Assembly (NCBI GenBank): GCA_943327755.2
Contig: CALPYF020000019.1
Span: forward strand, 15,292 to 79,291
Reading direction: 5' to 3'
Length of the DNA stretch: 64,000 bases
Origin: Deinococcus hopiensis KR-140
Lineage (GTDB): Bacteria > Deinococcota > Deinococci > Deinococcales > Deinococcaceae
Below, in pieces: positions 54,608 through 63,993 of the stretch. The first letter of the stretch is position 1, and every line of letters starts with the position of its first letter. The position numbers and the translations under genes were made by a program. Under the pieces are notes generated by a model that was not told where the DNA came from, searched no databases, and saw only the letters and a program-made list of their open reading frames with translations.

Positions 54608-56323
<1,716 letters not shown>

Positions 56324-56357
56324 CCCCGCGAGTCTACCGTCCGGGCCGTGAACCCCG

Positions 56358-57230
56358 TCACTCGCGCGACTGCGCCCGATTCGGCCTGCCCGGACGGCTC
56401 CCGCCCCGCCCGGTGTCGGGCATCGCCTTGATCTCCGCGTCCGTCAGGCGGCGCAGTTCCGCGGCGGGCACGTCGGTCAGGACGCCCTGATCGGTCGTGA
56501 CGTCCACCGTCCCGGCCAGCGGGTGCAGCTTCGTGACCTTCCCGCACGCGCCGCTGCCCTCGTGGCACACCCGGGCGTTCTTGCGCGGCAGGTCCTTCAG
56601 GAGGTCGAGGTACTGGGTGTGTTCGAACTGCAGGCAGCACAGCAGCCGCCCGCACGGCCCGGACAGTTTCTCCGGGTTCAGCGGGAGCTGCTGGTCGCGC
56701 GCCATGCGGATACTGACCGGCGCGAAGTCCTGCAGGTGCGTCGAGGAGCAGTTCTCCCGCCCACAGGCGCCCAGCGTGCCGATCATCTGCGCCTGCTCGC
56801 GCGGGCCGACCGCCGCGAAGTTCACCCGGGCGCGCGTGTGCCCGCGCAGCTCGCTGATCAATCCGGTCAGTTCGATGCGTTCCTCCGCGCTGTAACTGAC
56901 GGTCACGAGGCTCTCGTCGAGCGTGAACTCGACCGCCACGACTTTCACCGGGAGGCTGCGCTGCCGGGCGCGGGCCCGCAGCAGCCACTTGAGGTCCTCG
57001 CCGGTGCGGTGCAGTTCCTCCCAGCGGCTCAGGTCCTCGGGCGTGGCGGCGCGCAGCACCGCGCCGTAGCGCTCCTGCTCCTGCGGCGGCGTGGGCTCGC
57101 CGCGCACGGTGGCGACCTCGGGGCCGCGCTTGCCCTGCACGACCACGCGGGTGCCCACCGGGTGCGCGACCTCGCTCAGCATAGGGTGCAGGCGGGGACT
57201 GCGCTCGAAACGGACGGGCAGGACAACCAT
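56358..57230 (-). CDS. ricT: PSP1 domain protein, RicT/YaaT-like
   Basis: A 290-residue PSP1-domain protein. In Bacillus the homologue RicT forms an iron-sulfur complex with RicA and RicF that promotes RNA processing by RNase Y. The cysteine cluster is complete: LGACGRENCSSTHLQDF, then SGPCGRLLCCLQFEHTQY, and later NARVCHEGSGACGKV. The domain core is VVVQGKRGPEVATV and VKVVAVEFTLDESLVTVSYSAEERIELTGLI in parts. Short C-terminal basic tail (GRGGSRPGRPNRAQSRE). CATCCT (57238-57243) is 7 nt from the ATG. Confidence 0.92.
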   Translation of the reverse strand: MVVLPVRFERSPRLHPMLSEVAHPVGTRVVVQGKRGPEVATVRGEPTPPQEQERYGAVLRAATPEDLSRWEELHRTGEDLKWLLRARARQRSLPVKVVAVEFTLDESLVTVSYSAEERIELTGLISELRGHTRARVNFAAVGPREQAQMIGTLGACGRENCSSTHLQDFAPVSIRMARDQQLPLNPEKLSGPCGRLLCCLQFEHTQYLDLLKDLPRKNARVCHEGSGACGKVTKLHPLAGTVDVTTDQGVLTDVPAAELRRLTDAEIKAMPDTGRGGSRPGRPNRAQSRE

Positions 57231-57329
57231 GACGCGCAGGATGTCACGCCGCGCGGGCAGGCGTCGAGAGCCGATGCACAAAGCCCCCGCCGCGCGCGGG
57301 GCGGGGCAGGGGCCGGGCGGGGGAGAAGG

Positions 57330-58229
57330 TCAGAGGATGCGCTGCCCGAGGAGGCTGGCGGCCATGCCCACCATGACCTCCGCCGTCTGGTTGCGGGTGT
57401 CGAGGATCGGGTTGACCTCCACGATGTCCATGCTCGTCACGCGGCCCGACTCGGACAGCAGTTCCATCAGCAGGTGGCCCTCGCGGTAGGTCAGGCCGCC
57501 GGGGACGGGCGTGCCCACGCCGGGGCACACGCTGGGGTCCAGCGCGTCCGCGTCGAAGGACACGTGCAGCCGCTGGGTGCCGCTCAGGCGCTCCAGGGTC
57601 TCCTCGTGGATGCGGGTGATGCCCAGCTGGTCCACGTCCTTCATGGTGTACGCCTTGATCCCGGCCTCGCGCAGCAGGTCACGTTCATGGGGGTCCACGC
57701 TGCGGATGCCGATCATGACGATGTCCTCGGGGCGCATGTGCCAGCCGCCGCCCAGGCCGGTCAGGCGCGGGTCGCCCAGGCCGGTCAGGTGCGCGACCGG
57801 CATGCCGTGAATGTTGCCGCTGGGGCTGCTGCCCGGCGTGTTGTAGTCGGTGTGCGCGTCCACCCAGATCAGGCCCATCCGCGCGCCCGACGGGTTGCCG
57901 CGCAGGGCGTTGCCGGTCACGGTGCCCATGCTGACGCTGTGATCCCCGCCGATCGTCAGCGGGAAGGTGCCGTCCGGCAGCGCCGCCAGCCGGTCGCGGG
58001 TGCCCTGGCAGGCGTCCAGGATGGACTCCAGGAACACCATGCCCCCTTCCTCCAGCTTGTCGACGCTCTCGGGGAGGGCCACGCGCACGTCGCCCAGGTC
58101 GGTCACGCGGTGGCCGAGGTCGCGCAGCGCGCGGGTCAGGTGGGCGTTGCGCAGCGCGGACGGGCCCATGTCCACGCCACGGCGACCTGCCCCGAGGTCC
58201 ATCGGGATACCCAGAATCGAGAGGTTCAT
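57330..58229 (-). CDS. rocF: Arginase
   Basis: Hydrolyses arginine to ornithine and urea. The 299 residues have all binuclear manganese motifs: GGDHS (94-98), DAHTD (124-128) and SFDADALDP (about 223-231), and the substrate loop YNTPGSSPSGNIHGMP. GVPGGLTYREGHLL is the expected C-terminal segment. TAGGCT (58237-58242) is 7 nt from the ATG. No other arginine gene is adjacent. A small palindrome rich in ATTCA/TGAAT lies upstream at 58316-58333. Confidence 0.95.
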   Translation of the reverse strand: MNLSILGIPMDLGAGRRGVDMGPSALRNAHLTRALRDLGHRVTDLGDVRVALPESVDKLEEGGMVFLESILDACQGTRDRLAALPDGTFPLTIGGDHSVSMGTVTGNALRGNPSGARMGLIWVDAHTDYNTPGSSPSGNIHGMPVAHLTGLGDPRLTGLGGGWHMRPEDIVMIGIRSVDPHERDLLREAGIKAYTMKDVDQLGITRIHEETLERLSGTQRLHVSFDADALDPSVCPGVGTPVPGGLTYREGHLLMELLSESGRVTSMDIVEVNPILDTRNQTAEVMVGMAASLLGQRIL

Positions 58230-58315
58230 GCACTCCAGCCTAAAGGGTCCAGGGCGGTATGCCTCACGCCTGCAACATTATTTCCACGCGCTGCGTCCAG
58301 ATGAGGCGCACTGAG

Positions 58316-58333
58316 TATTCAGGTGAATATTCA
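58316..58333. promoter_or_regulatory. AT-rich palindromic site between arginase and a GNAT gene
   Basis: TATTCA-GG-TGAATA followed by an overlapping perfect palindrome TGAATATTCA (58324-58333). TGAAT/ATTCA half-sites recall ARG boxes, but the ARG-box spacing (four bases between half-sites) is not met. It is about 90 bp upstream of arginase and downstream of the GNAT gene's stop side. Confidence 0.3.
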
Positions 58334-58360
58334 TGCCGGGCGGTGGTCATCCGGCGCTGC

Positions 58361-58894
58361 TCAGGTGGCGGCGTGCGACCACAGGATCAGCGGCCCGTCC
58401 GCCTCGCTGTGCCCGCGGCCTACCTGCCGGAAGCCCAGCTTCGTCAGGACCCGCGCGCTGGCCGGGTTGTCCACGGCGGTCTCAGCCGTGACGGCTCGCA
58501 CGTGCGGCCCCGCGTGCAGGTACGTCACCAGCGCACTCACGCCCTCGGTGGCGAGGCCCTGACCCCACACCGCCGGGTTGAACCCGTACCCGATCTCCTG
58601 AGCGCCGTCCGGTGCGGGGTCACCCTTCGTGCCCAGCATCCCGACCGCCTCCCCGGTGTCCCGCTGCACGGCGATGAACGAGCCCGCGACCTCCGATTCA
58701 TTCCCGACCAGCGCCGCCAGCATCCCCGGGAACACGGGCAGCGGTTCGCCCGGCCACTGCGGCCCGAACCGCACGTCCACCGGCCCGTCCGGGCCGTCCA
58801 GCGGCAGCGTGAAGGTGTCGGTCTCCAGGCGGCGGGCCAGCACCGCGCGGGACAGGGGCAGCAAGAGTAAACGGGGCGTGAGGAGTGCTGGCAT
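58361..58894 (-). CDS. GNAT acetyltransferase, RimJ/RimL type
   Basis: A 177-residue acetyltransferase of the RimJ/RimL subgroup. The N-terminus TPRLLLLPLSRAVLARRLE is characteristic, followed by EIGYGFNPAVWGQGLATEGVSALVTYL (acetyl-CoA loop WGQGLATEG) and AETAVDNPASARVLTKLGFRQVG. These often modify ribosomal proteins, antibiotics or small amines; the substrate here is unknown. TACCGT (58902-58907) is 7 nt from the ATG. The same frame stays open far upstream to 60910, which is not coding. Confidence 0.9.
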   Translation of the reverse strand: MPALLTPRLLLLPLSRAVLARRLETDTFTLPLDGPDGPVDVRFGPQWPGEPLPVFPGMLAALVGNESEVAGSFIAVQRDTGEAVGMLGTKGDPAPDGAQEIGYGFNPAVWGQGLATEGVSALVTYLHAGPHVRAVTAETAVDNPASARVLTKLGFRQVGRGHSEADGPLILWSHAAT

Positions 58895-59032
58895 CCCCCG
58901 CACGGTACCCTGCGCCGTTAGACACGCGGCCCCGACCGGCCGGGCCCGGCGGTACACTCGGCCATCATCACCGCGTGTCACCCGCCTCCGGACCGGCCGG
59001 AGCGCCCCCCCTGTCCCCATGACTGCGCCCCT

Positions 59033-59680
59033 ATGACGCCCCCTGCCCTGCCCCCCCTGTCCCGCGCCCCGCTGGGGAAGCGGGTGATGGTGCTGGCCGA
59101 TCACGTCCACCCGTTCGTGTACCGCTCGGCGTTCCCGCAGGGCGTGCCCGCGGTGGACGCGGTGCTGGCCGCCGGGGACCTGCCCGGGTACTACCTGGAG
59201 TTCCTGGCGACGAAACTCACGGTGCCGATCATCTACGTGCACGGCAACCACGAGAACGAGTACGTCAACGAGGGGGACGGCCGGATTCCCCCGCGTGGCG
59301 TGATCGCCGCGCACGGCCGCGTGGTCGAGGAGGCCGGGTTGCGCGTGGCGGGCTGGGGCGGCGTGCCCCGCTACCGCGGTGACGGCGAGGGGCAGTACAC
59401 CCGCGCGCAGGCCCGCTGGGGGCTGGGGCGGCTGGCGTGGCAGGCGCGGCGCGGCGTGGACGTCCTGCTGACGCACGCGCCTCCCACCGGCCCGCACGCC
59501 GGGAGTGACTACGCGCACCGGGGCTGCCCGGATATCAACGCGTTCATGGGTCGCCGTCACCCCCGGCTGGTCGTGCACGGGCACATCCACGAGTACGAGG
59601 GCAAGAAACTGGAGTATCTGGACCCGGAGAGCGGCGCGCGGGTCATCAACGCGTACGGGTACCACGTCGTGGACCTGTAG
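59033..59680 (+). CDS. Metallophosphoesterase
   Basis: A 215-residue calcineurin-like phosphoesterase. Metal motifs: VLADHVHPFVY (19-), AAGDLPGYYLEFL, YVHGNHENEYVNEGDG, LLTHAPPTGPHAG and VVHGHIHEYEG. All five blocks are present, so it should be active, unlike the more doubtful paralogue at 42922-43701. Substrate unknown. No good -10 immediately upstream; the region 58895-59032 contains TACACT at about 58953 that would give an 80-nt leader. Confidence 0.87.
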   Translation: MTPPALPPLSRAPLGKRVMVLADHVHPFVYRSAFPQGVPAVDAVLAAGDLPGYYLEFLATKLTVPIIYVHGNHENEYVNEGDGRIPPRGVIAAHGRVVEEAGLRVAGWGGVPRYRGDGEGQYTRAQARWGLGRLAWQARRGVDVLLTHAPPTGPHAGSDYAHRGCPDINAFMGRRHPRLVVHGHIHEYEGKKLEYLDPESGARVINAYGYHVVDL

Positions 59681-59789
59681 CTGCTGAATGAGTTTGTGTC
59701 GTCTGGAACAGTGTTCCCTCTGCGCCATTTTGCTTAAGGCCCGCTGTAGATCCGGCACATGCGGCGCTGACACTGGCGGGGCATACTTC

Positions 59790-59985
59790 GCCTCGGCCTG
59801 GTGAGGTCGCCCCCCACGGGGCGAAGGCCGAGAGGGAGACGCCCACCTCTTCACCAACGGGCGCGCGAGCAGGTCGCAGGCCACCCGGCCAGCGCGCAGA
59901 AGGTGCAAGTCCTTCAACCTGACCCAACCAGAGCTGTCCCTGACCGCCCCGGATCCCACCTCCGGGGCGGCGGTCTGTTGCGACC
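59790..59985 (+). ncRNA. Structured intergenic RNA candidate
   Basis: The 339-bp gap 59681-60019 has no convincing gene. CTCGGCCT (59792-59799) pairs with AGGCCGAG (59825-59832) around an inner TCGCCCC/GGGGCGA stem; then GCGCGC arms flank GGCC-ACCC-GGCC; then GAAGG-TGCAAGT-CCTTC (59899-59915); then a terminator, CCGCCCCGGA/TCCGGGGCGG (59944-59970). The succession of stems closed by a terminator suggests a small RNA or leader. It matches no RNA family I know, and the strand is inferred from the terminator context. Confidence 0.4.
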
Positions 59986-60019
59986 CCGTACGCCACTGGC
60001 TGTTGCTAGGCTGCCCGGT

Positions 60020-60439
60020 ATGCGCCCGCTGCCGCTCCTGCTGGCCCCACTCTTGCTGAGTGCGGGCGTCGCCGGGGCCGCCCCCCTGACCGTGGAGGTG
60101 AGGTTCGACCTGCGGGCCGTTCTGGTGAACCGCGAGGCGCCCAGCGCCCTGACCCTGCACGCCCCGGGCCGCGCGCCGCTGCCGGTGCCGCTGCGTGGCC
60201 CGGCCAGCGTCACGCACCCGGAGTCGTTCGGGCTGCTGCTGCCCGTCCGTGTGACCTTGCCCGCCGCGCCCGCCGGGGAGCTGCGCCTGCGCGGCCCGCT
60301 GTTCGTATGCGGCCTGCGCGAACGCGTGTGCCGCCGCGTGGACCTGAACCTCCCCGTTCCCGTCACCGGGGGCGTGGCGCGGGTGACCGTCACGGACGCC
60401 GACCTCGCCCCGCGCCGCAACCTGTGGCCGGGCCGTTAG
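60020..60439 (+). CDS. Small secreted protein of unknown function
   Basis: A 139-residue exported protein with a signal peptide (RPLPLLLAPLLLSAGVAGAAP, cleavage near residue 21). The mature part is a beta-rich domain: TVEVRFDLRAVLVNREAPSALTL, LPVPLRGPASVTHP, LLLPVRVTLPAAPAGELRLRG. It has a CX6C pair (VCGLRERVC), which could form a disulfide, and resembles the N-terminal or immunoglobulin-like domains of periplasmic thiol proteins, but I cannot assign it. TAGGCT (60007-60012) is 7 nt before the ATG. The next gene starts 9 bp after its stop. Confidence 0.78.
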   Translation: MRPLPLLLAPLLLSAGVAGAAPLTVEVRFDLRAVLVNREAPSALTLHAPGRAPLPVPLRGPASVTHPESFGLLLPVRVTLPAAPAGELRLRGPLFVCGLRERVCRRVDLNLPVPVTGGVARVTVTDADLAPRRNLWPGR

Positions 60440-60448
60440 CATGACCGG

Positions 60449-60883
60449 ATGACCAGTCAGGCCCCCAAGACGAACGCCCGTCACCTGCGCGACTTCCACG
60501 ACGCCATCGGCGAGGACCGCCGCGATACCCCCACGCCCCCCGACCGCGCCCTGCTGACGCTGCGCCGCACCCTCATTCAGGAGGAGGCGGCCGAGGTGGA
60601 CGCCGAATTCCAGACCCTCGCCGACCGCCTGAATGCCGGGGAGACCCTGGCCGCGCACGACCTGACCGCTCTGGCGCACGAACTGGCCGACCTGCTGTAC
60701 GTCACGTACGGCGCCTTCGACCGCCTGGGCCTGGATGCCGACGCCGTGTTCGCCGAGGTGCACCGCGCCAACCTCACGAAAGCCAGCGGACCACGCCGCG
60801 CCGACGGGAAGATCCTCAAGCCTGAAGGGTGGCAGCCCGCCGACGTCCGCGCGGTGATTGAACGGGCAGTGGGCGGTAGGTAG
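60449..60883 (+). CDS. MazG-like nucleotide pyrophosphohydrolase, DR2231 type
   Basis: A 144-residue all-alpha NTP pyrophosphohydrolase. It resembles D. radiodurans DR2231, a MazG-like house-cleaning enzyme with dUTPase activity. The metal site is seen as LIQEEAAEVDAEF (EExxE, about 43-55) and HELADLLYVTYGAFDRLG (ExxD), followed by VHRANLTKASGPRRADGKIL and KPEGWQPADVRAVIE, which are nearly family-wide. It would remove dUTP or damaged nucleotides. TAGCAT (60437-60442) lies 6 nt before the ATG, overlapping the stop of the previous gene. Confidence 0.92.
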   Translation: MTSQAPKTNARHLRDFHDAIGEDRRDTPTPPDRALLTLRRTLIQEEAAEVDAEFQTLADRLNAGETLAAHDLTALAHELADLLYVTYGAFDRLGLDADAVFAEVHRANLTKASGPRRADGKILKPEGWQPADVRAVIERAVGGR

Positions 60884-60965
60884 TGGGGAGTGGGACAAGA
60901 GGAAGGGCACCGCCGATCTGGGGTGCCCTTCCTGCCTTTTCCACTCACCTTCCTACTGCCCACTG
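60870..60965. terminator. Long imperfect hairpin between convergent genes
   Basis: GGGCAGTGGGCGGTAGGTAG and AGTGGG...GGAAGGGCACC on the left mirror GGGTGCCCTTCC...CCACTC.CCTTCCTACTGCCCACTGCC on the right. The inner AGGAAGGGCACC/GGTGCCCTTCCT stem is perfect. It lies between the stops of the MazG-like gene and ddrB and probably terminates both. Confidence 0.65.
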
Positions 60966-60971
60966 CCTCCG

Positions 60972-61523
60972 TCAGAACGGTGGTTCGTCGTCCGCGCGGG
61001 TCGGGGCAGGCCGGGCCGGTGCGGGGGCCGGGCGGGTGGGGGCGGAACGCGCCGCCTGGGTGGGGGCCTGCGTGGGCGTGCCGGGGCGGCTGCCGGGGGT
61101 GGCGTAGCGCTCCTGCCGTTTGCCGCCGCGGAAGATGGCGAGGGTCACGTACTCGAATTCGCCGTCGCTCTTCTCCCGGATGTGCTCGGGGTCGGTGCTT
61201 TTGGCGCCGCGGGAGTATTTGACGGCGGCGGGGAGTTTCATCTTGCGGCTGTCGACCGCTTCGAGTTCACGGCGGCGGTAGGCGTGCCCCTTATGGATGA
61301 CGAGTTCCTCGCCGTCGGGGCTGGTCCATTTGCGGGCGCCGATGAGGTGCCAGTCGAAGTCGGGTTCGTTCTCCAAGGGGAACTGGTAGCCGCCGCTGGG
61401 GATCTCGCCGCTGGTCCAGCCGAGGCGGCCGTACTGGCGCTGGGTGTCGAGGAGTGCCGAGGCGTTCTCGACGTCCACGGTGACTTTCGCGCCCAGGTCG
61501 GTGGTGAATTCAATGTGTAGCAT
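60972..61523 (-). CDS. ddrB: DdrB, single-stranded DNA-binding damage response protein
   Basis: A Deinococcus-specific pentameric ssDNA-binding and annealing protein, among the most strongly induced after radiation. The 183 residues match D. radiodurans DdrB through the core: IEFTTDLGAKVTVDVE, RQYGRLGWTSGEIPSGGYQF, DWHLIGARKWTSPDGEELVI, YRRRELEAVDSRKMKLPAA and FEYVTLAIFRGGKRQERYA. The tail is Pro/Ala-rich and ends in the acidic DDEPPF, like the SSB C-terminal tip that recruits partners. GGAGGT lies 4-9 nt before the ATG, and an RDRM palindrome just upstream puts it under DdrO/PprI control. Confidence 0.97.
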   Translation of the reverse strand: MLHIEFTTDLGAKVTVDVENASALLDTQRQYGRLGWTSGEIPSGGYQFPLENEPDFDWHLIGARKWTSPDGEELVIHKGHAYRRRELEAVDSRKMKLPAAVKYSRGAKSTDPEHIREKSDGEFEYVTLAIFRGGKRQERYATPGSRPGTPTQAPTQAARSAPTRPAPAPARPAPTRADDEPPF

Positions 61524-61532
61524 CTGACCTCC

Positions 61533-61549
61533 TTATGTAAATAACATAA
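61533..61549. promoter_or_regulatory. Radiation/desiccation response motif (RDRM)
   Basis: TTATGTAAATAACATAA, whose minus-strand reading TTATGTTATTTACATAA is the RDRM consensus bound by the repressor DdrO. It lies 9 bp upstream of the ddrB ATG, next to its Shine-Dalgarno site, and overlaps a possible -10 (TATGTT). Cleavage of DdrO by PprI/IrrE after damage is known to release this type of promoter. Confidence 0.95.
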
Positions 61550-61579
61550 CACGGTTGGAGGGTTCTGAACAGTGCCCGC

Positions 61580-62413
61580 TCAGCCCTCGCGGCGCAGCAC
61601 ATAGAAGGCTCGCTCCCCCTCGCGCGCCAGATCCACCACCGCGAAGCCCCGCGCCAGCGCCCCGCCCAGCACCTCGCGCAGCGCCAGCCGCCACGCGCGC
61701 CGCACGGGCTCCGGCAGAGCGTCCACGCGCAGCGGCACCTCGGCCAGCAGCGTCGGGGCCAGGAGCACCTCACCCTCCAGAGGCAGAGCCGTGCCCGGCA
61801 CGTCCCCCCGCGCCTCCAGCACCCGCAGCCCCTCCGGGGGCGGGGCCGGACGTTCCAGGGGGCCGCGCGCCAGATCCCACTCGATCAGCAGGCGGTCCGC
61901 CGGAAACGCCCCGGCTCGGTTCTCCTCCAGCGCGTACCAGTCCGGCAGGTACGTCCGCGCGGCGGCCCCCAGCTTCCCCAGGTTCAGGCGGGCATTCCGG
62001 GTCACCAGCGGATCAAAGGTCCACGTCATGCGGGTCAGGCCCTGCTCCAGCGCCAGCCGCCGCTGCACGTCCTTCAGCGCCACCGCCAGTCCCGAGCCCC
62101 GGCAGGCCGGATCAACGGCCAGCAGGTGCGAGTGATGCCACACCGCGCCGCCTTGCAGCGCCGGGAAGCCGAACGCCAGCCCCACCGGCCGCTCCGGCTG
62201 GTCCACCGGGTACGCCCCCAGCACGATCCCGCCCGTCACGCCGCTGATCCGGAACAGTGTGCCCGGCGTCACCTCACGGTCGGCGTAGCCCCACGCGGCC
62301 ACCTGCACGCCCTCCAGCGCCCGGAACGCCCAGGGGTCCACCACCTCGCGGATCACGAACTCCGGCGGACTCCACTCCGGGAACGCCCGCCCCTCGACCG
62401 GCACGCGGATCAC
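61580..62413 (-). CDS. GNAT-fold protein, COG3375 type
   Basis: A 277-residue protein of the predicted GNAT superfamily often found next to MenC/N-acylamino-acid racemase genes. The acetyl-CoA-like loop is HLLAVDPACRGSGLAVALKDVQRRLA (about 96-121), followed by TRMTWTFDPLVTRNARLNLGKLGA, which is the signature of this group. The last third is a leucine/arginine-rich helical region. It starts at GTG 62413 in a 4-bp overlap (GTGA) with the racemase stop. It may acylate or deacylate the amino acids that the racemase handles; that is inference from context. Confidence 0.87.
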   Translation of the reverse strand: MIRVPVEGRAFPEWSPPEFVIREVVDPWAFRALEGVQVAAWGYADREVTPGTLFRISGVTGGIVLGAYPVDQPERPVGLAFGFPALQGGAVWHHSHLLAVDPACRGSGLAVALKDVQRRLALEQGLTRMTWTFDPLVTRNARLNLGKLGAAARTYLPDWYALEENRAGAFPADRLLIEWDLARGPLERPAPPPEGLRVLEARGDVPGTALPLEGEVLLAPTLLAEVPLRVDALPEPVRRAWRLALREVLGGALARGFAVVDLAREGERAFYVLRREG

Positions 62414-63519
62414 GCGCGGAATTCCTCCTGCACCTCGGCCACGCGCGACACGAACTCCCGGTCCAGGGTCACGCCCGTGCCCGGCCCCTGCGGCACCGGC
62501 ATCAGGCCGTCCGTGGCTTCCAGCCCTTCCTCGATCACGTCCTTCTCCCAGTAGCGGCTCGCGCTGCTCGTGTCACCCGGCAGCGTGAAGTTCGGCAGGG
62601 TCGACAGGTGAATGTTGTGCGCCCGGCCGATCCCGCTTTCCAGCATCCCGCCGCACCACACGGGCGCCCCGAACGCCTGCGCCACGTCATGCACCCGCCG
62701 CGCCTCCGCGTGACCGCCCACGCGGGCCACCTTCACGTTCACCACGCCCCCCGACCCCAGCGCCAGCCCCTTGCGGGCGTCCTGCGCGCTCGCCACGCTC
62801 TCGTCGAGGCACAGCGGCGTGCTCAGGCGGCCCTGCAACTGTGCGTGATCCACGAGGTCATCCCACGCCAGCGGCTGCTCGATATACGTCAGCCCGAACG
62901 CATCCAGCGCCCGCAGCCGCCCCGTGTCCGCCAGCTTGTACGCGCTGTTGGCGTCCACCGTCAGGCGGATGTCCGGGAACGCCTCCCGCACGGCCCGCAC
63001 CGGCTGTACGTCCCAGCCGGGCTTGATCTTCAACTTGATCCGCCGGTAGCCCTGCTCCACGTGACGGCGCACCACGTCCACCGTCGCCGCCTCGTCCGGC
63101 TGGATGCCCAGGCTCACGCCGACCTCCACCGTGTCCTTCCGGCCACCCAGCAGCTGCCCCAGCGGCACGCCCAGCTGCCGCGCCCACAGGTCCCACGCGG
63201 CCATCTCCACCATCGCCCGAGCCATCCGGTTCCCCCGGAACGACCCCAGCGCGTCGTGCAGCGCCTCCGGATTCGCGAAGGGGCGCCCCAGCACACGCGG
63301 CAGGAACACCTCACGCAGCAGGTGCAGCGCCCCGGCGATGGTCTCCTCGCGGTACATCGGCGCGAACTCCATCGTGCCCTCCGACACGCCCTGTACCCCA
63401 CCGCCATGCAGCACGAGTAGCGGCACGACCTTCTCTGTCTGCACCCCGAAGCTCGTCTCGAACCGGAACTTCAAAGGCAAGCGCACCACCAGCAGTTCTG
63501 CCGCTTCAATCGTGAACAT
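62410..63519 (-). CDS. N-acylamino acid racemase / o-succinylbenzoate synthase family
   Basis: A 369-residue enolase-superfamily enzyme of the MenC/NAAAR group. It has the base pair of lysines (YRRIKLKIKPGWD and NVKVARVGGHAEA) and the metal ligands in TVDANSAY, YIEQPLAWDDL and CLDESVAS. The Deinococcus homologue is known both as N-acylamino acid racemase and for o-succinylbenzoate synthase activity; without other men genes here and with an acetyltransferase downstream, racemisation of N-acyl amino acids is the likelier role. CATACT (63525-63530) lies 5 nt from the ATG. Confidence 0.93.
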   Translation of the reverse strand: MFTIEAAELLVVRLPLKFRFETSFGVQTEKVVPLLVLHGGGVQGVSEGTMEFAPMYREETIAGALHLLREVFLPRVLGRPFANPEALHDALGSFRGNRMARAMVEMAAWDLWARQLGVPLGQLLGGRKDTVEVGVSLGIQPDEAATVDVVRRHVEQGYRRIKLKIKPGWDVQPVRAVREAFPDIRLTVDANSAYKLADTGRLRALDAFGLTYIEQPLAWDDLVDHAQLQGRLSTPLCLDESVASAQDARKGLALGSGGVVNVKVARVGGHAEARRVHDVAQAFGAPVWCGGMLESGIGRAHNIHLSTLPNFTLPGDTSSASRYWEKDVIEEGLEATDGLMPVPQGPGTGVTLDREFVSRVAEVQEEFRA

Positions 63520-63558
63520 GCCCCAGTATGCGCGGCGCAGGGAGCGGGGGGCCGCGTG

Positions 63559-63590
63559 TCATACGCAAATCAGTTCATACGCAAATCAGT
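63559..63590. repeat. 16-bp exact tandem duplication
   Basis: TCATACGCAAATCAGT occurs twice in direct succession (63559-63574 and 63575-63590), upstream of the rRNA promoter. It may be a replication slip or a doubled protein site. Confidence 0.85.
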
Positions 63591-63749
63591 GACCCGCCGC
63601 CAGCCAGCCAGGAGAAGGAATCAGACGGGAGAGGGGAGAGGAGGCACCAGTCCAACCCGGCCTGGGTGACAAGCAGGCTGGTGGCCGACGCTCGGGGCCC
63701 GTCCCAGGCGCGTTTCCCGGAGACCTAAGGGAGTCTCTGGGGGAGGGTG

Positions 63750-63993
<244 letters not shown>

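Noticed and set aside
58312..58335. A true ARG box upstream of arginase
   Set aside because: The half-sites TGAAT and ATTCA abut directly, while ARG boxes have four bases between them.
59881..59930. A cobalamin riboswitch or group II intron fragment at GGTGCAAGTCC
   Set aside because: Only this short block resembles either; the cobalamin box (GCCACTG) and intron domains V/VI are absent, and the next gene is leaderless.
58361..60910. An 849-codon minus-strand frame ending in the GNAT gene
   Set aside because: Only the last 177 residues are protein-like; the rest lies antisense to three plus-strand genes and the RNA candidate.
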